NCBI GenBank assembly: GCA_033722555.1 | Contig: JAWVYS010000041.1 | Span: 1 to 27,052 of the forward strand | Direction of reading: 5' to 3' | Length of the DNA stretch: 27,052 nucleotides | From: Brumimicrobium sp033722555 | GTDB taxonomy: Bacteria > Bacteroidota > Bacteroidia > Flavobacteriales_D > Crocinitomicaceae | Shown here: in pieces, positions 1 to 8,293 of the stretch | Position numbering within the stretch: the stretch's first letter is position 1 | How the letters are laid out: every line of letters begins with the position of its first letter | The notes under the pieces: generated by a model | What the model was told of the DNA's origin: nothing | Databases searched by the model: none | What the model saw: only the letters and a program-made list of their open reading frames with translations | Made by a program: the position numbers and the translations under genes

Positions 1-116
1 AACTAATATTTTATTTTAGGAATTGAGGATATTTTTAATTCTTAAAAATTATGTAGACATTTGAAGAAGAGGATGCTTAAAGTTTTCTACTTCTGACATC
101 TCTTAATACTTTACAA

Positions 117-2966
117 GTGATTAAAACTTTTATCGCTATAATCTTAATCTGCGGACTATCACTGACCGATTGTCTTTCCCAATATCCGAGTTTTATAGAA
201 TACAACAGTGAAGGAGGACTTCCAAGCGATGAAGTATATGACATTATTCAGGATAACGATGGAATGATCTGGATTGGGTGTGAAAGTGGTCTCTATTTAT
301 TTGATGGTTTTCGATTCATTCCATACACCTGTGAAAGTCAACGTTCTAAATCCATGACCAACCTAGAGTTGAGTCCCGATGGAAATGTCTATTGCATTAA
401 CTTCAAAGGACAGGTCTTTTACACTAAAGAAAACCAGCTCAAGGAACTTAAATCTGACTCTCTACAGATTAAAAACATTCTTTTTGACCGCGATGGCACC
501 TTATATGCAGCTCATAATAACGGGCTATCGAAATATGATAAAGAAACTTGGTCAAACATCTATTCACCAAATCAGACCAACTCTCAGGTTCATCAAATGC
601 TTATTGATCAATATCAAAACCTCACTTTTTTAACCTTTGAGGGAATTGGTGTTCTCCGTGAAAATCATGTTGATCATCGCGAGATAAAACAAGAACGATC
701 AAGTTTTGCTAGTGAGTTTATGTATGCATTAAATAAGGATAGCAAGTGGCTCTTTTCGATACGGCAAAACACATACTATTTTGTTAATCAAGATACTATT
801 ATCAAAAATAAAAGTAGAGTACTGCATCAAACTTTACAAAATAGAAAATTAACAAAGGTTGTATTTACAAACGACTCAACACTATGGATTGGAACCTACA
901 AAGGAATTATACGCTACGATGTTAAAAAGGATGAGGCCAGACTCTATTATGCTGACAAATCCATTTCTGATATAATGATAGACCGAGAAGGAAACTACTG
1001 GTTTACTACTCTACAATCTGGGATTCTAAAGGTACCTAATATCAACTTTTTAGTTTGGAACAATACTTCAGAAGGCGAAGACATTAGTAGGATTACTCAC
1101 TTAGAAAATAGTAACGAAAAAATCTTTTTCACAACCATTAATGGCAAAGTTGGAGTAATGGATAATACATCATTATCACTCTCATTATTTGATACAGGAA
1201 TTAATGCAAATATTGAAAGTATGGTGTACGATACCTACTCAAAGAGTTTAATTCTATTTACCAAATATCAATTGCTAGAATTTGATGGTCAACGTTTTAA
1301 AAAACTACCTCAACTATACTCTTCAATAAAAAAAATGATTCTCATTCAAGATGATTTTTTAATTGCTACCTCTACTGGTCTATACCACTATACAAGATCA
1401 GGAAAGAAAACCATGCTTAATACTTCATGGTGTAGAGATCTTTTCTATTCCGATACAACAAAAAAACTGTACGTAGCAACTAATGAGGGAGTTTTAAAAT
1501 ATCATTTCAATAACAATACTTTCAAATTAGCAGATACTTTACTTAGAGGTATACAATCATTATCCCTAAGTTATAATGCCAATGATGAGTCAATCTTTGC
1601 ACTTTCATTCGAAAATATTATTTACTCGATTAAAGAGGAATATATTGATATTTTAACAAAAATTCCTCCTGATATTCAAAGTGAAAAAACATTCTACCAC
1701 GAGGATAAAATTTACATCACCTCTAATCAAGGGTTATTAATCTATAATTTAACATCCAAGAACTTTTTTCATCTTGATCGAAGGTCTGGTTTGGCCTCGA
1801 ACAACGTCCAAGATGTCCTGTTAAAAGATCATTTTATTTGGCTTGCTACAGGTAAAGGAATTCAAAGACTTCCTGAAAAATTTCGAGAGCTTATTCCCAA
1901 GGCAAAAGTAAATTTAAGGAGAGAGGTATTATCCCCTATTCAATTAGATTATGAAGAGTTATTAGTTCTGTATCCGTCTGCGAGTAATTACACTGCCGAA
2001 GGAAACTTTAAATATGCCTACAGTATAAATAATAAAAGTTGGGTTACATTACCGGGTAATATTGAAAAAATCGAAATTCAAGGAATACCCTCCGGTAAAT
2101 TTAATTTAAGATTAAAGGTTATGGATCATCTGGGACGTGATTCTGAAAACACCATAACCGTAGAAGGCTCTGTAACACCCGCAATTTGGTGGCAGTGGTG
2201 GTTTTTAGTCCTAATCGGAGTAACTGTAATCATTATATCATTAGTCATTATTAGAGTATATATACGAAACATCAGAAAGAAGGCTCGTCAAAAAAACCTT
2301 TTGTTAAACTCTCAACTCAAAGCTATTAGAGCTCAAATGAACCCTCACTTCATGTACAATACCTTGAACTCTATCCAAGATCTAATCCTTCAAAACGACA
2401 TCAAAAACACCAACTACTACCTTACTCAATTTAGTCAGTTGATGCGGCAAATACTAACATTTTCAGAAAAGGAGAGTCTTTTATTAGAGGAGGAAATTAA
2501 TATGCTTGAGAATTATTTATCCTTAGAGAAATTAAGGTTTGGAGATGAATTTTCTTACGATATTAATATCGACCCTGATATTCAAACAGACGAGATTACA
2601 TTTCCCAGTTTAATAATTCAACCTTTTGTAGAAAACGCTATCAAACATGGGTTACTTCACTTAAAAGGTCAAAAAGAGCTGATGATTCATTTTGCTAAGC
2701 AAGGTAAACAAGAAATTGTTGTTACTATAACTGACAATGGGATAGGCCGTAAACGAGCCGGTGAAATTCGTGATAAACAGCGTCTCAATCATCAGTCATT
2801 TGCAAGTAATGCCGTAAAGAGAAGAATGGAGCTTTTAAATAAAGGGCAAGAATATGCAATTGATATCAGTATTTCTAATGCTTTTAACATTCAAAAAAAT
2901 GTAGGTACACGAGTCGTAATTACTATACATTATAATGAAAAAGCATTTGAATATTCCGATTCATGA
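117..2966 (+). CDS. LytS-type sensor histidine kinase with propeller-like periplasmic domain
   Basis: A membrane sensor kinase of 949 residues. Residues 1-22 form a signal peptide. About 25-610 carry repeated blades of the two-component regulator propeller kind (motifs such as DGMIWIGCESGLYLFDG and STLWIGTYKGIIRYD). About 620-685 resemble the Y_Y_Y beta-sandwich linker. One membrane helix lies at about 694-717. The cytoplasmic His_kinase (PF06580) region has MNPHFMYNTLNSIQ with phospho-acceptor H744. The ATPase part has FVENAIKHG near 837 and DNGIGRKR. Start: GTG at 117 gives the signal peptide; the frame closes upstream at a TAA (78-80) and holds no ATG, GTG or TTG between. The LytTR regulator follows 66 bp downstream and is the obvious partner. 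The ligand is unknown; in related hybrid kinases the propeller senses extracellular glycans, but that is not shown here. Confidence 0.9.
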   Translation: MIKTFIAIILICGLSLTDCLSQYPSFIEYNSEGGLPSDEVYDIIQDNDGMIWIGCESGLYLFDGFRFIPYTCESQRSKSMTNLELSPDGNVYCINFKGQVFYTKENQLKELKSDSLQIKNILFDRDGTLYAAHNNGLSKYDKETWSNIYSPNQTNSQVHQMLIDQYQNLTFLTFEGIGVLRENHVDHREIKQERSSFASEFMYALNKDSKWLFSIRQNTYYFVNQDTIIKNKSRVLHQTLQNRKLTKVVFTNDSTLWIGTYKGIIRYDVKKDEARLYYADKSISDIMIDREGNYWFTTLQSGILKVPNINFLVWNNTSEGEDISRITHLENSNEKIFFTTINGKVGVMDNTSLSLSLFDTGINANIESMVYDTYSKSLILFTKYQLLEFDGQRFKKLPQLYSSIKKMILIQDDFLIATSTGLYHYTRSGKKTMLNTSWCRDLFYSDTTKKLYVATNEGVLKYHFNNNTFKLADTLLRGIQSLSLSYNANDESIFALSFENIIYSIKEEYIDILTKIPPDIQSEKTFYHEDKIYITSNQGLLIYNLTSKNFFHLDRRSGLASNNVQDVLLKDHFIWLATGKGIQRLPEKFRELIPKAKVNLRREVLSPIQLDYEELLVLYPSASNYTAEGNFKYAYSINNKSWVTLPGNIEKIEIQGIPSGKFNLRLKVMDHLGRDSENTITVEGSVTPAIWWQWWFLVLIGVTVIIISLVIIRVYIRNIRKKARQKNLLLNSQLKAIRAQMNPHFMYNTLNSIQDLILQNDIKNTNYYLTQFSQLMRQILTFSEKESLLLEEEINMLENYLSLEKLRFGDEFSYDINIDPDIQTDEITFPSLIIQPFVENAIKHGLLHLKGQKELMIHFAKQGKQEIVVTITDNGIGRKRAGEIRDKQRLNHQSFASNAVKRRMELLNKGQEYAIDISISNAFNIQKNVGTRVVITIHYNEKAFEYSDS

Positions 2967-3025
2967 ACCCATTTCGTCAGTTTATGAGTTCAATCAGTCA
3001 TCGTTTCATATATTGTTTACTTTTA
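2963..3025 (+). promoter_or_regulatory. Candidate LytTR-bound promoter A, upstream of the response regulator gene
   Basis: Two direct repeats centred on ATGA start at 2963 (TTCATGAA) and 2984 (TTTATGAG), a period of 21 bp. The first overlaps the TGA stop of the kinase gene. A -7-like element TACTTTTA lies at 3018-3025, 34 bp after the second repeat. No clear -33 element is visible. The same layout recurs at two promoters downstream. The implied transcript would start within a few bases of the ATG at 3033, so the mRNA would be almost leaderless. Regulator identity is inferred from gene context. Confidence 0.55.
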
Positions 3026-3032
3026 CCTGAGG

Positions 3033-3806
3033 ATGGAAAACATAGAGGTCATAAAAGCCATAATTATTGATGATGAGATTCGAGCAATAAGAACTTTACA
3101 GTCTCTCATCGAGCTTCTTCATTTCCCTGTTGAAATTGTAGGGACAGCACAAAATATTCCTGAAGGCGTTAAAATCATTAACAAACACAATCCCGACCTT
3201 GTATTTCTTGACATTGAAATGCCTGAATATAATGGTTTTGAACTGCTTGACTTTTTTAAAGAAATTGATTTTGAAATCATATTTGTGACGGCCTACAATG
3301 AGTATGCTTTAAGAGCATTTGAAGCATCAGCCATAGACTATTTGCTCAAACCGGTAGATCAAAACTTACTGGAAAAAGCGATTCAAAAAGCCACCAAAAA
3401 AATTGAATCTTCACAGGTAGAGCTAAAACTTGAACTTTTAAGGGATGCTTATAAAAATGAGCAGTTTCAAAAGATAGCCTTACCAACTGCAGAAGGATTG
3501 TTTTTTATTGATACTAAGGAGATTGTATTTTTTGAAGCTGATGGAGCCTACACTGAGGTTTGGCTGAGCCACGGTTCAAAAATGGTGATCAGTAAAAAAC
3601 TCAAGTTTTTTGAAGACGTATTGGAGAACAATCCCTTCTTTTTTAGAACGCATCGTTCGTATTTAGTTAACATCAACCATATTGACAAATATTCTAGAAA
3701 AGACAGTTTAATTTCTTTAAGAGGAAACAAGTATGCTCAAGTGGCTAGGAATAAAAAAGCAGACTTTGAAAAGAACTTGAAAGACTTAAAAATAACCGTA
3801 GGCTAA
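3033..3806 (+). CDS. LytTR-family response regulator
   Basis: A 257-residue DNA-binding response regulator of the LytR/AlgR type. The receiver domain (about 7-122) has the acidic pair D13-D14, phospho-acceptor D60 in FLDIEMP, T86 in FVTAY and K106 in LLKP. The LytTR domain (about 145-250) includes FFEADGAYTEVW and FFRTHRSYLVNI. The length is normal for the family. It lies just after a LytS-type kinase, its usual partner. LytTR domains bind pairs of short direct repeats spaced about two helical turns apart, and such a pair sits directly upstream of this gene, which suggests autoregulation. The ATG at 3033 is the only sensible start. Confidence 0.93.
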   Translation: MENIEVIKAIIIDDEIRAIRTLQSLIELLHFPVEIVGTAQNIPEGVKIINKHNPDLVFLDIEMPEYNGFELLDFFKEIDFEIIFVTAYNEYALRAFEASAIDYLLKPVDQNLLEKAIQKATKKIESSQVELKLELLRDAYKNEQFQKIALPTAEGLFFIDTKEIVFFEADGAYTEVWLSHGSKMVISKKLKFFEDVLENNPFFFRTHRSYLVNINHIDKYSRKDSLISLRGNKYAQVARNKKADFEKNLKDLKITVG

Positions 3807-3822
3807 CACCTATTTGTTCCTT

Positions 3823-3886
3823 ATGAATGGAATTCTACCATTTATGAATCTAAGCATTGTATAGCCATCATTTTCGTTGACTTTTG
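3823..3886 (+). promoter_or_regulatory. Candidate LytTR-bound promoter B, upstream of the secreted unknown protein
   Basis: Direct repeats TTATGAAT (ATGA at 3823) and TTATGAAT (ATGA at 3844) are 21 bp apart. A -33-like TTG at 3857-3859 and a -7-like GACTTTTG at 3879-3886 are separated by 19 bp, matching the Bacteroidota promoter layout. The -7 element begins 35 bp after the second repeat. Transcription would start near 3892, about 20 bases before the ATG at 3912. It is the best of the three sites, because both repeats are identical over eight bases. Confidence 0.65.
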
Positions 3887-3911
3887 ATCTAAACAACAAA
3901 TATTAAAAGCA

Positions 3912-5288
3912 ATGAAAAAAATCTTAGTCACAACATTTTTAATCACTTCCTTTTTGGGATTAACACAAGAAAAGACTTATTACTTTGATAAAGCAGTTCA
4001 AGTAGGGTGCGGTGGTGCCAATCCACTAACAGATATGACCAAAAAGATTACGGTGAATATAAACACAACTGACCAAACGGCTGTTTTTTCAATTGCCAGT
4101 TTAAATTGTTCAAAAGACAATGAAGGTATTTATCTAGGGAAATTTGAAGATGCGGATGTTTATTTCTCTACCTCCAAAAAAAGTGGTGTTATCCTGGAAG
4201 GGACTGAAACACTTTATTTATTTGGCGAAAAAGATGGAGCATACCAAATCGTTAAAGGGGCTCACACTGATAAAAAAACTGCAAAAAGTATTGAAGTTTC
4301 ACCTGCTCAAGAAAAATATGGAGCTTCCTTTGCTCGAATTGATGCACTAGTGGCCGAAGCTAAGGAAAAAGCTGAATTAGAAGAAATCAAGGCAAGAACT
4401 CTTCCTGTTCCAGAAGATAAGTATTCAGATAAATATGGAGTCTCAGGAGTCTATTATTTATCAGATCCTTGGCAGCTCGGACATGGCGATAAAAGTAAGT
4501 ATGTGCAAGCTGTAAACTTCGAGTTTATACCAGAAGAAACTAAAATCAACATACACCTTTCTGAAAACCATACGCCCGAGGCTTATTTTCATCCTATGTT
4601 CAGAAAAAAGTTTAAAGAAGGAATTGGTGATCCTTTCAATACTTATTTTGAAGGTGAATTTTATTACGACTTTCAATTGTTCAGCAACACCAGATTTTAC
4701 CCGCTTGAAAAAGGAGTTTATGTAGTATTTAAATCAGGTTACTCAAGTTTTGGTAACAGTTTAGACTGCTCGAAACCATACATCAATGAAAAAAAGGATG
4801 AAAATGGTAACCTGAAGTTCTATCTTATAGCGAAGGATAAAAACAGAATGAAAGAACTCCTGGATAATCCAGATGAAATAATTCGACTTGGAAAAGAATC
4901 TCAAATCAGGGGTTGCCAAACATTCAACAGTATTAAAGCAAGTGACAATCCTATGCCACCAGAGGGAATGAATGATCCAAAATTAAAAGCTGAGGTTGAT
5001 AAGGTTGTGAAGGCATATGCAGCTCAAACTGGTTGGCCACAAACCATACTTTACTCTTACATCAAAGGAAGTGAATGGACTACATTACGTAACAAAATTT
5101 CCGGTGAAATTACGGGGAGATCTATTCGAGTGATGGCCATAATGAAAACAGAGGGAGGTAGTTGCCAATATGAAGAAGTTGAAGTTGGACAAAATTATGA
5201 CGGAGTCAAATATGGAAAAACCTTCTTCAAAGGAAATACACAACTCATAACACCTGTGGACTGTAAAGAGGCCATGAAATATCAATAA
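3912..5288 (+). CDS. Secreted protein of unknown function
   Basis: I do not recognise this 458-residue protein. Residues 1-19 are a clear signal peptide (MKKILVTTFLITSFLGLTQ), with no lipobox and no T9SS sorting domain at the C-terminus. Six cysteines follow: VGCGG, LNCSK, LDCSK, RGCQT, GSCQY and VDCKE. They could form three disulfides in the periplasm. A short charged, probably helical segment at about 140-165 separates an N-terminal beta-rich part from the rest. The last 100 residues look like a separate domain (tryptophans in GWPQ and SEWT). The gene stands alone between two candidate LytTR-controlled promoters, so it is probably an output of the adjacent two-component system. Its base composition is AT-rich, like the kinase gene. 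Confidence 0.75.
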   Translation: MKKILVTTFLITSFLGLTQEKTYYFDKAVQVGCGGANPLTDMTKKITVNINTTDQTAVFSIASLNCSKDNEGIYLGKFEDADVYFSTSKKSGVILEGTETLYLFGEKDGAYQIVKGAHTDKKTAKSIEVSPAQEKYGASFARIDALVAEAKEKAELEEIKARTLPVPEDKYSDKYGVSGVYYLSDPWQLGHGDKSKYVQAVNFEFIPEETKINIHLSENHTPEAYFHPMFRKKFKEGIGDPFNTYFEGEFYYDFQLFSNTRFYPLEKGVYVVFKSGYSSFGNSLDCSKPYINEKKDENGNLKFYLIAKDKNRMKELLDNPDEIIRLGKESQIRGCQTFNSIKASDNPMPPEGMNDPKLKAEVDKVVKAYAAQTGWPQTILYSYIKGSEWTTLRNKISGEITGRSIRVMAIMKTEGGSCQYEEVEVGQNYDGVKYGKTFFKGNTQLITPVDCKEAMKYQ

Positions 5289-5321
5289 AATGAATTATAC
5301 AATGAAGTCTGATTTCAATTC

Positions 5322-5385
5322 ATGAACTCAAATCAACCACTTATGAAACAAGAGTTGATTACTCTCTAACAATCAAATACTTTCG
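5322..5385 (+). promoter_or_regulatory. Candidate LytTR-bound promoter C, upstream of the T9SS beta-helix protein
   Basis: Direct repeats TTCATGAA (ATGA at 5322) and CTTATGAA (ATGA at 5343) are 21 bp apart. A -33-like TTG lies at 5355-5357 and a -7-like TACTTTCG at 5378-5385, with 20 bp between them. The -7 element begins 35 bp after the second repeat, the same geometry as promoter B. Transcription would start near 5391, about 24 bases before the ATG at 5415. Confidence 0.6.
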
Positions 5386-5414
5386 TAGTATAACATTAAT
5401 TAATAAAAAAAATT

Positions 5415-6953
5415 ATGAAAAAAACATTATTCACTTTAATCACACTTATTACGAGCGTAGCTTATAGTCAAACAGTCTATTATGTAGATCCTTCCGCTAC
5501 AGGTTCGAACGACGGTTCGAGTTGGGCGAACGCTTATACAGACCTAGAAACTGCGGTATCAGATGCTACGGCATCCTCGAATATCGACATCTGGGTAAAG
5601 CAAGGCACATATGCTCCATCCGATTCGGCTAAAATTGTATTTTTGCTCTTGGCTAACGGTGTTCATTTGTATGGTGGATTCGATGGCACCGAATCGAACT
5701 TTTTTGAAAGAGAGCCAAAAAATAATATCACAATACTGGATGGAGATGCATTTCAGAATGATACAGGCCCTGTAAATGTCACTAACAGTTCACGTTCAGA
5801 TAATGCTTACACAGTTGTGTATATGCGCCCTAGTGACACTTCCAACATAAGAGGTCTCATAATCGACGGATTCACAATCAGAGGAGGGAATTCCCGATCC
5901 ACCACACAATCTAACGATCAGCGTTACGGTGGTGGTATTTTTGTTACTGCAGCGGCTCAAGGTGGACAGTCATTTCTTAACATAGCTAAAATCTCTAATT
6001 GTATTATAGAATATAACAGTGCTCAATACGAATCCGGAATTGCTACGAGAACTTTTAGTCAAGAACTTACTGTGACTTTGATTGAAAATACAATTTTTAG
6101 AGCTAACGGTTCTGTTGGACATGTTGTCGGTAATGCAGCACAAAGTTATCCCGCAGCTACATTCATTACAAACTGTTTATTTACAGGCAATGAAACCACT
6201 TTGGGAAATTTAATTAGTACCTCTACTCAGAATCAAAACTATTCATCAGAACTGTATATAATGAATTCTACTTTTGCTGATAACAATATAGGAAACAAAA
6301 CTCTATTTAACATTTATAATCCGTATTCATCAGGTGCATCCGTTCGGATGGGGGTTTATAATTCAATATTTTCTGAACCGTTGGGAGATACCTTATTCAA
6401 AAATTCCGCTACAGGAATAGCTGATACTTTTAAACTGGAAAACAACGTAATAAATTCCCCTCAGATTTTACATTCCGGTAATTTCGCTCATCTTGATTTT
6501 TCAAACAATTTAGTGGCCACTTCCCCGCAATTCGTAGGAGGATCGAACTATGAACTTACTTCATCATCTCCTGCCGTAAATCATGGAAACCTATCCTATT
6601 ATAATAATTTTTACCCGAGTGTGCTCCAATCCACTATGCCGGGTCAAGATCTCGGAGGTAATTATATCACGGGAACCACTTTAGATGCTGGAGCTTATCA
6701 ATTAGTAACTGCATCACTGGACCAGATAGATAATTCACATTTAGTCAGAGTTTATCCTAATCCGGCCACACAGGAAATAAATATTGAGGTAAAAGAGAAT
6801 ACCGAAATTCAAATTTTCAACAACCAGGGTCAACTCATGAAACAGTTATCTTTAACAAAAGGACTGAATCAAATAAATATAAACAATTTAAGTCAGGGCT
6901 TGTATTATTTACAAACCATTTCAGGTGATCATTATAAATTTATCAAAAAGTGA
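5415..6953 (+). CDS. T9SS-secreted parallel beta-helix protein
   Basis: A 512-residue exported protein. The signal peptide covers residues 1-18 (ending AYSQ). The body (about 20-425) starts with VYYVDPSATGSNDGSSW and carries repeated short strands such as ISNCIIEYNSAQY and IFRANGSV. This is typical of right-handed beta-helix, pectate-lyase-like or DUF1565 proteins. The last 75 residues are a type A T9SS sorting domain (VRVYPNPATQEINIE, IFNNQGQLMKQL, LSQGLYYLQ, ending in FIKK). It should therefore cross the outer membrane through the type IX system and be anchored or released. I see no set of catalytic residues, so a binding or adhesive role is as likely as a lyase. A strong terminator follows the gene. 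Confidence 0.88.
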   Translation: MKKTLFTLITLITSVAYSQTVYYVDPSATGSNDGSSWANAYTDLETAVSDATASSNIDIWVKQGTYAPSDSAKIVFLLLANGVHLYGGFDGTESNFFEREPKNNITILDGDAFQNDTGPVNVTNSSRSDNAYTVVYMRPSDTSNIRGLIIDGFTIRGGNSRSTTQSNDQRYGGGIFVTAAAQGGQSFLNIAKISNCIIEYNSAQYESGIATRTFSQELTVTLIENTIFRANGSVGHVVGNAAQSYPAATFITNCLFTGNETTLGNLISTSTQNQNYSSELYIMNSTFADNNIGNKTLFNIYNPYSSGASVRMGVYNSIFSEPLGDTLFKNSATGIADTFKLENNVINSPQILHSGNFAHLDFSNNLVATSPQFVGGSNYELTSSSPAVNHGNLSYYNNFYPSVLQSTMPGQDLGGNYITGTTLDAGAYQLVTASLDQIDNSHLVRVYPNPATQEINIEVKENTEIQIFNNQGQLMKQLSLTKGLNQININNLSQGLYYLQTISGDHYKFIKK

Positions 6954-6978
6954 TTTTTTTCATAATTGACTTAAATAG

Positions 6979-7009
6979 ACCGGCTCCGTTCACCGAGCCG
7001 GTTTTTTTT
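6979..7009 (+). terminator. Rho-independent terminator after the T9SS gene
   Basis: An 8-bp perfect stem (ACCGGCTC with GAGCCGGT) around an 8-base loop, followed by a run of eight T (7002-7009). It closes the accessory block before the ribosomal genes. Confidence 0.93.
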
Positions 7010-7219
7010 ATTATTGCCCTTTTACAACTCCGGAAAATTCCGATATACGATTATTGATGTTTCTGATTACCGCCTAATGATTAAAAATAACCGTGCGTTC
7101 AGAATTCAGGAAATTAAAACTACATTTGTTTGGAGTAGTTTAGAAAATCATTGCAACGAATCAAAACTACAAGGTTCTGTCGGTTAAATGTATTTTTTTC
7201 AATCTTTTCCTCCTTTCCG

Positions 7220-7251
7220 TTTGTTAATGAAATTAAGAAATTATATCTTTG
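7220..7251 (+). promoter_or_regulatory. Promoter of rplM-rpsI, with a hairpin at the transcript start
   Basis: TTTG at 7220-7223 and TATCTTTG at 7244-7251 are 20 bp apart, a near-perfect Bacteroidota promoter. The predicted start (about 7256-7258) falls on an inverted repeat CCCAA-TT-TTGGG (7256-7267), so the mRNA may begin with a small hairpin, leaving about 28 bases to the start codon. Confidence 0.8.
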
Positions 7252-7295
7252 CAGCCCCAATTTTGGGATATTGTCTTATTTAAATTAAAAAAGAA

Positions 7296-7751
7296 GTGGA
7301 TACATTAAGTTACAGAACTGTTTCTGCCAATAAGGAAACCGCTGATAAAAAGTGGCTTTTGGTGGATGCGGAAGGCGAAACGCTTGGTCGTTTGGCTAGC
7401 AAGGTAGCGCAGTTGATCCGTGGTAAACACAAACCAAATTTTACTCCGCATGCCGATTGTGGTGACAACGTCATTGTGATCAATGCAGAGAAAGTGGTTT
7501 TAACCGGTAACAAATGGACGGATAAAACATATATTCGTCACACCGGATACCCGGGAGGTCAGAAGTCGCTAACGGCAGAAGAATTAAAAGCTAAACGTCC
7601 TATACGTTTGGTAGAAATGGCGGTTAAAGGAATGTTGCCTAAAAATAAATTAGGTAATCAGCTTTACTCCAACCTTAAGGTTGTTGAAGGTGCTGAGCAC
7701 AATCACGAAGCACAGAAGCCGGAGAAATTCAATCTTGAATCAATCAAATAG
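7296..7751 (+). CDS. rplM: 50S ribosomal protein L13 (uL13)
   Basis: A structural protein of the large ribosomal subunit, 151 residues. Family motifs are visible: WLLVDAEGETLGRLAS, VAQLIRGKHKPNFTPH, DNVIVINAEK, HTGYPGG and VKGMLPKN. The start is GTG at 7296, giving MDTLSYRTVSAN, the usual N-terminus in Flavobacteriia; no ATG start is available in frame. It is the first gene of an operon, with rpsI starting 6 bp after its stop. A strong promoter lies 45 bp upstream. Confidence 0.98.
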   Translation: MDTLSYRTVSANKETADKKWLLVDAEGETLGRLASKVAQLIRGKHKPNFTPHADCGDNVIVINAEKVVLTGNKWTDKTYIRHTGYPGGQKSLTAEELKAKRPIRLVEMAVKGMLPKNKLGNQLYSNLKVVEGAEHNHEAQKPEKFNLESIK

Positions 7752-7756
7752 TAAGT

Positions 7757-8143
7757 ATGGAAATTATTAACACATTAGGAAGAAGAAAAACTTCAGTTGC
7801 TCGTGTTTACATGAAAGAAGGTAAAGGAAACATCACGATCAACAAACGTGACTATAAGGAGTTCTTTCCGGTACCGACTCTTCAGGCAAAGGTTCTTCAG
7901 GCTTTTGATCTTACTGAAACAAACGGGAAATATGATATTACCGTTAATGTAACAGGAGGCGGGATCAATGGTCAGGCCGAAGCTATTCGTTTAGGTATTT
8001 CGAGAGCTTTGGTTAAAATAGATCCTGAATTCAAGCCGGTTTTGAAAGAAGAAGGTCTGATGACGCGTGACCCAAGAATGGTAGAACGTAAGAAGCCTGG
8101 TCAGCCAAAAGCTCGTAAGCAGTTCCAGTTCTCTAAACGTTAA
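7757..8143 (+). CDS. rpsI: 30S ribosomal protein S9 (uS9)
   Basis: A protein of the small subunit head, 128 residues, full length. It shows LGRRKTSVARVYMKEGKGNITIN, the VTGGGINGQAEAIRLGISRAL core, and the RKKPGQPKARKQFQFSKR tail, whose final SKR reaches the P-site tRNA in known ribosomes. It follows rplM by five bases, so the two are co-transcribed and probably translationally coupled, as in most bacteria. Confidence 0.98.
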   Translation: MEIINTLGRRKTSVARVYMKEGKGNITINKRDYKEFFPVPTLQAKVLQAFDLTETNGKYDITVNVTGGGINGQAEAIRLGISRALVKIDPEFKPVLKEEGLMTRDPRMVERKKPGQPKARKQFQFSKR

Positions 8144-8154
8144 TCGTATAGGAA

Positions 8155-8293
8155 TAAATTTGGCGCTTGTTTAGTATCCAAGAGGTTGAGTACTTTATCT
8201 CTGTTCTACACTTTCAGGGAACCCTCAGCTTCTGATTACTAAGAGCTGCCTGGTTGGCAGCAAGGAAAGTAAACATGAAATAAAATTAAGAAA
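8155..8293 (+). promoter_or_regulatory. Structured leader upstream of rpsB (candidate S2 autoregulatory leader)
   Basis: A -7 match TAAATTTG lies at 8155-8162, without a clear -33 element. The roughly 125-base leader can fold. Helix P1 pairs 8181-8190 (AGAGGTTGAG) with 8224-8233 (CTCAGCTTCT) over ten pairs, two of them G-U. Hairpin P2 pairs GCTGCC (8245-8250) with GGCAGC (8256-8261) around TGGTT. An alternative helix pairs CAGCT (8226-8230) with AGCTG (8244-8248) and excludes both P1 and P2. This suggests a switch controlling rpsB-tsf, by analogy with known S2 leaders; no ligand is shown. Confidence 0.55.

Larger units (their letters stand above)
6954..7295. other. 342-bp gene-free gap between accessory block and ribosomal operon
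   Basis: It holds the terminator at 6979-7009, a short inverted repeat CGGAA-AA-TTCCG (7031-7042), a lone TACATTTG match to the -7 consensus (7121-7128, without a -33 element), and the clear rplM promoter at 7220-7251. No open frame of note is present. Confidence 0.7.

Noticed and set aside
49..114. A fourth LytTR-like site upstream of the kinase gene (TTATGT at 49, GGATGC at 71, TACTTTAC at 107).
   Set aside because: The half-sites match poorly, the period is 22 rather than 21, and the implied start of transcription would lie past the GTG start codon.
117..185. Lipoprotein signal in the kinase N-terminus (cysteine in SLTDC).
   Set aside because: The residues before the cysteine do not form a lipobox; the protein is better read as having an ordinary signal peptide plus an internal membrane helix.
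7121..7128. TACATTTG as a second rplM promoter.
   Set aside because: No -33 element is seen at the right distance, and the promoter at 7220-7251 is much better.
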